Assembly: GCA_947624455.1 (NCBI GenBank)
Contig: CANQKL010000017.1
Location: forward strand, 1 to 16,713
Source of the DNA: an uncultured Clostridia bacterium
Lineage (GTDB): Bacteria > Bacillota > Clostridia > UMGS1883
Direction: 5' to 3'
Length of the DNA stretch: 16,713 bases
Positions within the stretch are counted from its first letter, which is position 1. Each line of letters starts with the position of its first letter. The notes beneath the pieces were generated by a model. It was not told the DNA's origin and made no database searches. It saw only the letters and a program-made list of their open reading frames with translations. Positions 7,655 through 13,691 of the stretch are shown here, one piece after another. A program made the position numbers and the translations under genes.

Positions 7655-8527
7655 ATGAACTATCATAGCTGCGACATCTGCCCCCGCCGCTGCGGGATAG
7701 ACAGAACCGAACTGCCCGGACGCTGCGGAGCCGGAGCGAAGCTTAAAATTGCCCGAGCAGCCCTCCACTACTGGGAGGAGCCATGTATAAGCGGAACGCG
7801 CGGCAGCGGAACCGTGTTTTTTTCCGGCTTGGGCTGCGTCTACTGTCAGAACCGGGAGATTTCCCGCATGGGAGCGGGCAAGGAAATAACCGTCTCAAGG
7901 CTGGCCGAGATCTTCCGCGAGCTGGAGGATAAGGGCGCCCACAACATAAACCTTGTGACCCCTACCCATTTTACGCCCTCGATAATCGAGGCCCTCGATC
8001 TCTACCGGCCAAAAATACCGATCGTTTACAACTGCGGCGGATATGAGAGCGCCGAAGCTCTCGAGGCGCTGAGGGGTTATGTTGACGTTTACCTCACTGA
8101 TCTGAAATACTTTTCCCCGGAGCTTTCTCAAAAATACAGCGGAGCGGCGGATTATTTCAGCGTGGCCTTCGCCGCTGCCCGAATCATGACGGAACAGACC
8201 GGGCCGCCGGTAATGGAGGACGGTCTTTTAAAGAGAGGCGTTATTATCCGCCATCTCGTCCTCCCCTCGCACCGCCAAGACAGCATGGCGGTTTTGGCGG
8301 CCCTTACCAAGCTGGAAAAGGACGGCTTTCTCCTCAGCCTGATGAGCCAATACACTCCCAACGGCGCGCTAAAGGACTTTCCTGAAATAGACCGCCGGGT
8401 GACCACCTTTGAGTACAGGAGCGTGGTGGATCGGGCCGTGGAGTTAGGACTGGTCAGGGGTTACGCCCAGGATCGAAGGAGCGCAAAAGAAGAATATACG
8501 CCGCCGTTTGACCTGTCGGGCGTATGA
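7655..8527 (+). CDS. PflX-like radical SAM protein with a degenerate cluster motif
   Basis: This 290-residue protein matches the PflX (COG1313) group of pyruvate formate-lyase activase-like radical SAM proteins. Supporting segments are the N-terminal cysteine block C6-x2-C9-x3-C13...C24, then ISGTRGSGTVFFSG, CVYCQNREIS, NINLVTPTHF, VYNCGGYES, YLTDLKYF, RHLVLPSH and LMSQYTPN. Family members normally have CxxxCxxC, in the form FFSxCNLxCVFC. Here the sequence is FFSGLGCVYC: C61 and C64 remain, but the first cysteine is absent and the loop is two residues shorter. One [4Fe-4S] ligand is thus missing, unless another residue such as C44 replaces it. The product and partner of this family are not established. 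GAGG lies 6 bases before the ATG. comEC follows 7 bases after the stop. Confidence 0.85.
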   Translation: MNYHSCDICPRRCGIDRTELPGRCGAGAKLKIARAALHYWEEPCISGTRGSGTVFFSGLGCVYCQNREISRMGAGKEITVSRLAEIFRELEDKGAHNINLVTPTHFTPSIIEALDLYRPKIPIVYNCGGYESAEALEALRGYVDVYLTDLKYFSPELSQKYSGAADYFSVAFAAARIMTEQTGPPVMEDGLLKRGVIIRHLVLPSHRQDSMAVLAALTKLEKDGFLLSLMSQYTPNGALKDFPEIDRRVTTFEYRSVVDRAVELGLVRGYAQDRRSAKEEYTPPFDLSGV

Positions 8528-8534
8528 AAGGCAG

Positions 8535-10814
8535 ATGAAACCGATGACAAAACCTAAGCTTACCCGGCCCCTTGTCTGGGTGGGAGGATTCGTGTTGGCC
8601 GCCCTGACGATGTGCGCCTTTGGGCTGAGGCTTTGGGCGGCTTTAGCTATCCTGTCCGCAGCGGCCACAGTCCTCATAATATTTGTCCGTAAGAGCGCGA
8701 TACCTGTTGTGCTGGCGCTCATACTTGCCTCCCTTGCGGCTGTCCGGTTCGTACATACGGGGCGTCAGGCCCAGGCTCTTTGGGAAAAATACGACTCAGT
8801 CGAGGCGACCGTAAGCGGCGAGGTCTATGAACCGCCGTCCTACAACGGCTATACCGGCGTATATGTGTTAAAGACCCGGCTGGGCCTTGTGGAACTAGTC
8901 TGCTACCGGGAAAATATAGTGGAATGTGAAGTTGGCGACCGGCTCACGGTCAACGCCCGGCTCTCCGCTCCGGAACCAATCGCCAACGACTATGGCTTTG
9001 ACTCCAGAAAATACGCCCTGAGCCGCGGCATCTTACTTAACGCCGAAGGCGGCGGTCAGCCCAAGGTGACTAAAGGGCGGGGCGGACTGAGGCGGCTGGC
9101 GGCCAAGGTCAGAGACCAGGCCCTCAGCACAGGCGAAAAACGGCTTTTTGGCGCGGCCCGTGAACTCTATCCCGCCATAGTGCTGGGCGACCGCTCCCAG
9201 CTCAGCGCCAGTTTGAAAAAAGATCTTTCCTCCGCCGGACTCAGCCATATTGCCGCTGTATCGGGCCTTCACCTGTCGGTTCTATCGGTAATACTCATGT
9301 TTTTGCTGACCATACCCTTCGGGCGGCGGAGGTTCGCACGGCTGCTGATTATTCCGCCGCTGATATTCTTTGCCTTTGTGACCGGCTGTCAGCCCAGCGT
9401 TGTCAGGGCCTGCATAATGTGCGTCATTTTTCAGCTTTCAATGGTTCTCTATCGGGAGAGCGACGGCCTTTCGTCTCTGGCGGCGGCCTTTACCGCCATG
9501 ACGCTGTGGTCGCCCATGCTCATATACTCCACTGGCTTTCAGCTGTCAGTGGCCTCCACCCTTGGCATACTTCTGTTCTGCCGTCCGCTTATGAAACCTG
9601 CGACGCGGCTTTTGAGCGCCGAACTGTTTGACCAGGGCAGAATATCCAGGTTTGTCGCCAAAATCCTCCGAGGCGCGGCGGCTATCACCTCCGTCAGTCT
9701 TTCGGCTCAGATCGCCTCTTTCCCTATTTCCGCCGGGACTTTCAACTACATACCCGTCTATGCCCTTCCGGCCAATCTACTTACAATCCCCCTCATGACG
9801 CCGGTAATGGCCGTGGGACTGGCTCTGGCGGTTTTTGGCAGGATTCCCTTTCTGGGCGGAGTCATCGCCCGGGCGGCGGAGCTGCTGATGGAGTATATCG
9901 CTCTTGTGGTTCGGAGCTTCGCGGCTCTGCCCCACGCCACCATTCCGGTAATGGAGATACCTTTCTTACTTGTCGCCGCCTATTACGCCCTGCTGCTCTC
10001 GCTCTTTGCCCTGTACTCGAAAAAGAAGCTCCTAAGCGCCGCGCTGGGCCTGGTCTTTGCGGTAACGTCCATAACGGGATTTTTGGGAGTGAGCGCAAAA
10101 AACGGCGTCCGGGAGCTGTGTTTTTTGAACGTGGGAAGGGGCGACTGCGCCCTGTTCAGGGCCGAGGGGACGTCTGTCCTTATCGACGGAGGCCGGGGCG
10201 GCTCCGCTGTCAGCGACTATCTGGACGCCAGGGGTCTGTTCAAGCTGGACTGCGCGGTTCTGACTTCCACCAGTATGGATCACATTTACGGTCTGATCGA
10301 CCTGGTGGACGGCGGCTATGTGGAGCGGCTCTATGTTCCCTCTGGGCTGGAGCAGTCTGACCGGCTCGAAACTCTGCTCCTTTCGGCGGAAGCGGCTAAA
10401 GTTCCCGTCCAGGAGTATGTCAAGGGCGGCTCGGTCTATGTGGGCGGCCTGACCCTGCGCGCCATAGACAGTGACAGTGATTCGGTTCAGCTCATGGCCG
10501 AATATGACGGCAGAAAGATCCTTTTCTGCGGCGGCAGCGTTATGGACTGGGAGGATTGCGACATTGTAAAGCTCCCCGGACACGGTTCCGGCAGCTATAA
10601 CTACTATCCCGAGCTGCACCGGCACACGCCGGAATATGCGGTCATGACCGCCTCTGGCTCGGCCGCCGCGGCCAGATCAAAAATGTTCCCTGTTCTTGAC
10701 GAACTGGATATCCCGCTTTATGTTCCAGCCGACGACGGAACGGTGACCTTCACGCTGGACGGGGAACTCGAGGTCCGGACCACCCATGAGAACACTACCC
10801 TCAGCCAAAAGTAA
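8535..10814 (+). CDS. comEC: ComEC/Rec2-type DNA-uptake channel protein with a degenerate MBL-like domain
   Basis: About 759 residues. N-terminal membrane helices are followed by a soluble DUF4131/OB-like segment (VEATVSGEVYEP), then the competence domain with many membrane helices and the signature LSHIAAVSGLHLSVLS. A C-terminal metallo-beta-lactamase-like domain begins at LCFLNVGRGDCALF. ComEC moves single-stranded DNA across the cytoplasmic membrane in competence. In this copy the MBL metal motif HxHxDH reads STSMDH, the later GD motif reads CGGS, and the HHGS motif reads GHGS. The catalytic metal site therefore appears lost while the fold is kept. The start is uncertain: ATGs at 8535 and 8544 flank the useful distance from AAAGG (3 and 12 bases). 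It is probably co-transcribed with the radical SAM gene. No other competence gene is in the window. Confidence 0.88.
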   Translation: MKPMTKPKLTRPLVWVGGFVLAALTMCAFGLRLWAALAILSAAATVLIIFVRKSAIPVVLALILASLAAVRFVHTGRQAQALWEKYDSVEATVSGEVYEPPSYNGYTGVYVLKTRLGLVELVCYRENIVECEVGDRLTVNARLSAPEPIANDYGFDSRKYALSRGILLNAEGGGQPKVTKGRGGLRRLAAKVRDQALSTGEKRLFGAARELYPAIVLGDRSQLSASLKKDLSSAGLSHIAAVSGLHLSVLSVILMFLLTIPFGRRRFARLLIIPPLIFFAFVTGCQPSVVRACIMCVIFQLSMVLYRESDGLSSLAAAFTAMTLWSPMLIYSTGFQLSVASTLGILLFCRPLMKPATRLLSAELFDQGRISRFVAKILRGAAAITSVSLSAQIASFPISAGTFNYIPVYALPANLLTIPLMTPVMAVGLALAVFGRIPFLGGVIARAAELLMEYIALVVRSFAALPHATIPVMEIPFLLVAAYYALLLSLFALYSKKKLLSAALGLVFAVTSITGFLGVSAKNGVRELCFLNVGRGDCALFRAEGTSVLIDGGRGGSAVSDYLDARGLFKLDCAVLTSTSMDHIYGLIDLVDGGYVERLYVPSGLEQSDRLETLLLSAEAAKVPVQEYVKGGSVYVGGLTLRAIDSDSDSVQLMAEYDGRKILFCGGSVMDWEDCDIVKLPGHGSGSYNYYPELHRHTPEYAVMTASGSAAAARSKMFPVLDELDIPLYVPADDGTVTFTLDGELEVRTTHENTTLSQK

Positions 10815-10894
10815 GTCGGAAAAATGTGCGGGACGACGTTGAAACAGGCGATACTCAGCTTGTAACAACGCCGCTCCGCACATTTTTCCGACTT
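10813..10894. terminator. Long bidirectional hairpin between comEC and the SEDS gene
   Basis: Perfect 19-bp arms (10813-10831 and 10876-10894; core GTCGGAAAAATGTGCGG). Pairing continues inward through GACGACGTTG / CAACGCCGCT with two mismatches, leaving a loop of about 24 bases. The left arm begins inside the comEC stop codon. The genes converge here, so it most likely ends both transcripts, but neither side has a perfect U-run, and the stem is unusually long for an intrinsic terminator. Confidence 0.7.
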
Positions 10895-10931
10895 TCGCAC
10901 AGTCAGATCATAGAGCGTCTTTTACTTTTCC

Positions 10932-12239
10932 CTATTTATCTGCCGTCTTGCGCCAAAAGGTCATTCCCAACGCACGGACGGGGCCGCTGTCCGGCGGCAA
11001 ATCCCTCCGGCGGCAGACTGAAAGCACTGTCCCTATCAGGATAAAGGACACAATGCAGTCCGATCCGCCCCCGCCTACTATGGGAAGACCTATGCCCACG
11101 ACGGGGAAAAGGTTGAAATTTATCAGGATATTTATTATAAATTTCATGGCAAGCACCGCCGAGGCGCTGAAAGCCAGAGCGAAGCCGCAGGGGTCCTTGA
11201 CCTTGGCGGCCGCGGCAAACAGCCTCCACAGCAGAACCGCCACAGTCAGCAGCAGAACGGCCGTGGGCAGCCAGCCGTAACGCCCGAGGACTCCGGCCAG
11301 GACGTATTCTGACATCAGGTTGGAAAACATTTCGGGAACGCCGCCGGATACCGGCCCTATGAGCCGGGCGTTTTTTATCAGCGCAGTGAGCTGGGCCGTC
11401 AGCCAGCCGGCGGCGCGGGGATCGCTTTGGCCGCCGGTAAGGAAGGCGCTGATTCTGTCTTGAATGTGAGGCGATATCATATAGGCGCACGTCACCTGTA
11501 AGCCAAGCAGGCAGACACTGACCGGAAGAAGAACTCGTGCCGTCTTGTTTCCCTTGACTGACAGAACGGCGAAAATAAATATATAGCTCAGACCTATCAG
11601 CACGGCGCTGCTCATAATACCGCCAAGACAAGCGTTGACTGTTGGCAGAGCCATGAGGACGCAAAGTCCGGCCGTCTGGAGAGCCGTAAACCTCTCCCGC
11701 CGGAACAAGAGGCCCATGAACAGCACAGGCGTAAGCTGAATAAATCCCGGCATAAAGGCAACCCCAAACATCGCCCTCGCGCTCCAGGCCCACCAGTGAT
11801 AATCGAATATGACCGCCACAGCCGAAAAAATCAGATATACAGGCAGAGCAAAGCGCCTGAGCCACATTAGATTGACGAACATTATCCCAACCATAAGTAC
11901 CAAGCCGGTAAGAATGAAGCCCGTCTTTGCCAGGTAGACGCCGTCGTTTGCCACGATGCTTGCGGCTATGCCAATGACAGCAATGACCGCCGCAGCCGCC
12001 AGCAAGGGCCATTCCGTCCTGGGCCGGTGCTTTTGATCCAGCTTAAGACCTATCTCTCTGGGGTCGCCCATGCGGACAAGGGCTTGCCTTTCCGCCTCTT
12101 CCGGGGAAAGTCCCGACTCAATGCCGTTTTCTATTATCTCCGTAATGTGTGAGAGCAGCTCATCGCGGATATTGGAGTGGACGCTCCTCGAACGAATACA
12201 CGAGCAGACCTCGTCCAGGTATTTTTCAGTATTGTCCAT
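10932..12239 (-). CDS. HAAS/DUF1700-type domain fused to a SEDS (FtsW/RodA/SpoVE-like) membrane protein
   Basis: At 435 residues, the protein has a soluble N-terminal segment (about 1-72) with the alpha-helical pattern of HAAS/DUF1700 domains (ELLSHITEIIENGIESGLSPEEAE...MGDPREIG). About ten hydrophobic segments follow from residue 78. GIGLPIVGGGGSD (382-394) corresponds to the GxGLPFxSYGGSS motif of SEDS glycosyltransferases, which polymerise peptidoglycan glycan strands. The extracellular segment PEMFSNLMSEYVLAGVLGRYGW aligns with PExxTDFIFAxxGEExGF, so the catalytic aspartate position holds E311. ATG 12239 overlaps the padR end by 14 bases, and GGGAG lies 9 bases upstream. Pairing with PadR is the usual context for HAAS domains. 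Whether it polymerises glycan or is a sensor or inactive paralogue is open; no class B PBP partner is nearby. Confidence 0.85.
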   Translation of the reverse strand: MDNTEKYLDEVCSCIRSRSVHSNIRDELLSHITEIIENGIESGLSPEEAERQALVRMGDPREIGLKLDQKHRPRTEWPLLAAAAVIAVIGIAASIVANDGVYLAKTGFILTGLVLMVGIMFVNLMWLRRFALPVYLIFSAVAVIFDYHWWAWSARAMFGVAFMPGFIQLTPVLFMGLLFRRERFTALQTAGLCVLMALPTVNACLGGIMSSAVLIGLSYIFIFAVLSVKGNKTARVLLPVSVCLLGLQVTCAYMISPHIQDRISAFLTGGQSDPRAAGWLTAQLTALIKNARLIGPVSGGVPEMFSNLMSEYVLAGVLGRYGWLPTAVLLLTVAVLLWRLFAAAAKVKDPCGFALAFSASAVLAMKFIINILINFNLFPVVGIGLPIVGGGGSDCIVSFILIGTVLSVCRRRDLPPDSGPVRALGMTFWRKTADK

Positions 12240-12582
12240 TACACAGCGCTCCCTTCGAAAAACCGATGACCTTGTTTACAGCTCCGCTGTAAACCTGCCA
12301 TTCCTTCTTTTTTTCGGCCAGCAGCGTCCGACCGGCCGGAGTTATGCGGTAGTATCTGCGCCGACGGCCAGCTTCGCCGTCCACCCAATAGGCTTCGACG
12401 GCCCCTTCGTTTTCCAGGCCGTGGAGCATGGGATATAACGTCCCCTCCTTTAGCTCAAAAACGCTGCCGCTGAGCAGCGCCAGCCGCTGCGCCAACTGAT
12501 AACCGTACATATCCTCCCGCTCCAAAAGAGACAAAATCAGAATCGACGTGCTGCCCTTGACCAGTTCCTTATTGATTTTCAA
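12226..12582 (-). CDS. PadR-family transcriptional repressor
   Basis: The 118-residue winged-helix regulator has the standard PadR pattern: an N-terminal helix-turn-helix with MYGYQLAQRL (25-34), recognition segment ELKEGTLYPMLHGLE (43-57) and wing RRRRYYRITPAG (73-84), then a short C-terminal helix. It begins at TTG 12582, with AAAGGAG 8 bases upstream. Its end overlaps the start of the HAAS-SEDS gene by 14 bases in another frame, so the two are translationally coupled. Its promoter is a perfect consensus promoter overlapped by palindromes, which suggests that it represses its own two-gene operon. The ligand or signal cannot be read from sequence. Confidence 0.95.
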   Translation of the reverse strand: MKINKELVKGSTSILILSLLEREDMYGYQLAQRLALLSGSVFELKEGTLYPMLHGLENEGAVEAYWVDGEAGRRRRYYRITPAGRTLLAEKKKEWQVYSGAVNKVIGFSKGALCNGQY

Positions 12583-12596
12583 TTTTTACACTCCTT

Positions 12597-12637
12597 TATA
12601 TAGATATTCTATATACATAGATTATCTATGTATATAG
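12597..12637. promoter_or_regulatory. Twin overlapping palindromes, likely PadR operator
   Basis: CTATATACATAGA (12609-12621) and TCTATGTATATAG (12625-12637) form a perfect 13-bp inverted repeat around TTA. A second perfect palindrome, TATATAGA-tat-TCTATATA (12597-12615), overlaps it and reaches the padR Shine-Dalgarno sequence. The larger one covers the predicted transcription start. AT-rich ATGT/ACAT dyads of this kind are typical PadR targets. Confidence 0.75.
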
Positions 12638-12639
12638 GT

Positions 12640-12668
12640 ATTATAGCATCAGTTCAAACATCTGTCAA
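12640..12668 (-). promoter_or_regulatory. Perfect-consensus promoter of the padR operon
   Basis: Minus-strand TTGACA (12668-12663), a 17-base spacer and TATAAT (12645-12640); every position matches the sigma-A consensus. The predicted transcription start, near 12633, lies inside the adjacent palindrome. Confidence 0.9.
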
Positions 12669-12724
12669 GAGGGAATAAAAATATTTTTTTAAAAAGTTCT
12701 CAACCGCTTACTTGACCAAAGGGC

Positions 12725-12772
12725 CGTAAAAACAAAAAAGAAAACCCGTCTTTTGGTAAAAGGCGGATTTTC
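12725..12772 (-). terminator. Leftward intrinsic terminator closing the hairpin region
   Basis: On either strand, GAAAACCCGTCTTTT and AAAAGGCGGATTTTC (12740-12754 and 12758-12772) pair over about 15 positions with one C-A mismatch, one wobble and a three-base loop. On the minus strand the stem is followed by CTTTTTTGTTTTTACGG. This is the probable end of leftward transcripts from the permease-phosphoribosyltransferase operon or from an RNA within the hairpin region. Confidence 0.8.
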
Positions 12773-12778
12773 CCAGAG

Positions 12779-12809
12779 CGCTGAGGAAACCCGAACGGTT
12801 TCCCCAGCG
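12779..12809. repeat. Hairpin repeat
   Basis: CGCTG-a-GGAAACC, loop CGAAC, GGTTTCC-c-CAGCG: 12 base pairs with one symmetric mismatch. The next inverted repeat (AGCGAA-CGCCC at 12806-12816 with GGGCG-ct-TTCGCT to about 12839) starts inside its right arm, so the two are alternative or stacked. Confidence 0.8.
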
Positions 12810-12841
12810 AACGCCCCTTCCGCATCGGGCGCTTTCGCTTA

Positions 12842-12879
12842 CGAAATATCATTTTTATTATGATAAAAATGATATTTCT
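12842..12879. repeat. Near-perfect 16-bp palindrome
   Basis: GAAATATCATTTTTA (12843-12857) and TAAAAATGATATTTC (12864-12878) are exact reverse complements. One more inner pair leaves a four-base TATG loop. Confidence 0.9.
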
Positions 12880-12893
12880 ACCCCGATTATAGT

Positions 12894-12933
12894 ATCAAAT
12901 CCCGGGTACACGCCCCGGGATTTGATGTTTTTA
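12894..12933 (+). terminator. Terminator-like hairpin
   Basis: ATCAAATCCCGGG (12894-12906) and CCCGGGATTTGAT (12914-12926) form a perfect 13-bp stem with a seven-base loop. GTTTTTATC follows on the + strand, resembling an intrinsic terminator in that direction, although no rightward gene enters it. Confidence 0.7.
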
Positions 12934-12955
12934 TCGAAAGGGAGTTCCCTTTCGA
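12934..12955. repeat. Short perfect palindrome
   Basis: TCGAAAGGGA and TCCCTTTCGA flank GT. It lies 7 bases after the previous hairpin. Confidence 0.85.
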
Positions 12956-12965
12956 GCTTTCCCCA

Positions 12966-13022
12966 TAACGCATAAGGTTTGTCAGTAATCTGAGAAAACC
13001 CGTATTGCGTTAAGCTCAGATT
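12966..13022. repeat. Two mutually exclusive inverted repeats
   Basis: TAACGCA-taa-GGTTT (12966-12980) pairs with AAACC-cgtat-TGCGTTA (12996-13012), enclosing AATCTGAG (12987-12994). That segment can instead pair with CTCAGATT (13015-13022). The arms interleave, so they form either alternative folds or a pseudoknot. Confidence 0.6.
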
Positions 13023-13112
13023 TTGCCAAGAGGCCAAAAAATATCGGTCATTTTGTGATACTCGTTCAAAAGTTCAGCGACCTTAGCCTTATTAATATTT
13101 TAAATTGACCGC

Positions 13113-13673
13113 TTATTTTATAGGTTCTCCGTCCTTATCAAACAGCGGCAGGGGCGCCAAAACGGAGATATCCTCGCGGTCAGCGGCATCGCCTTCAGCC
13201 AAAACGGCCATTTTTCCGACTATCCTGCCGCCCGCCTTTTTCACAAGGGATTCCATGGCGACAAGGGATTCGCCGGTACTGATGACGTCGTCCACGATGA
13301 GTACGCGCTTATCCCTGAGGGCGTTTACATCGTCCTCTCCGATACATAGGGTTTGATCATGCTCTGTGGTGATGGAACGAACCGTAGTTATCATCACGTT
13401 GCGCATATACACCTTTGGCCCCTTACGCGCCACGACATAGTTTTTGCCGCCGCTCTGACGAGCCATTTCATATACCAGCGGCAGGCTCTTACATTCGGCG
13501 GTAAATATTACATCGTGGGCGGGAGCCTTCTCAAGCAAGGCTTTCGCCGCCGCAACAGTGATCTCCACGTCGCCAAACAGGATAAAGGCCGCTATATTCA
13601 TGCCGCCCTCTATCGGAAACAGCGGCAGGGAACGCTTCACTCCGGCGATTTCGATTTCATAAGTATTTTTCAT
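13113..13673 (-). CDS. Type I phosphoribosyltransferase, adenine/xanthine phosphoribosyltransferase-like
   Basis: The 186-residue protein belongs to the type I phosphoribosyltransferases that join a purine base to PRPP. The PRPP loop VLIVDDVISTGES is at residues 124-136. TAECKSLPLVYEMAR (58-72) and VVARKGPKVYM (80-90) are the segments seen in Apt-like enzymes. The stop is followed by the gene-free hairpin stretch. AGAGG lies 9 bases before the ATG, and the permease stop is 18 bases upstream, so the two genes form a purine uptake and salvage operon. Base specificity (adenine, xanthine or hypoxanthine) cannot be assigned from sequence, so no gene symbol is given. Confidence 0.88.
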   Translation of the reverse strand: MKNTYEIEIAGVKRSLPLFPIEGGMNIAAFILFGDVEITVAAAKALLEKAPAHDVIFTAECKSLPLVYEMARQSGGKNYVVARKGPKVYMRNVMITTVRSITTEHDQTLCIGEDDVNALRDKRVLIVDDVISTGESLVAMESLVKKAGGRIVGKMAVLAEGDAADREDISVLAPLPLFDKDGEPIK

Positions 13674-13691
13674 TCAGTACAACCTCTATAT

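Larger units (their letters stand above)
12669..13112. other. Gene-free intergenic stretch rich in inverted repeats
   Basis: Between the padR promoter and the phosphoribosyltransferase stop I see no convincing gene. The left 70 bases are AT-rich. From 12740 to 13022 the sequence is almost continuous inverted repeats, listed separately. The right 90 bases contain only a short open frame without a good start. Confidence 0.75.

Noticed and set aside
10936..12012. 358-codon leftward open frame
   Set aside because: Same strand but different frame from the HAAS-SEDS gene; its product is arginine- and glycine-rich with no membrane or domain pattern.
12740..13022. CRISPR array or tmRNA/RNase P/SRP RNA
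   Set aside because: The hairpins differ from each other in sequence and spacing, so there is no direct repeat-spacer pattern, and none of the signature sequences of these RNAs is present.
13016..13099. Small leftward gene after the phosphoribosyltransferase (27 codons, ending WPLGKI)
   Set aside because: The frame looks mildly protein-like but has no ATG near its beginning, no good ribosome binding site, and its end overlaps the inverted repeat.
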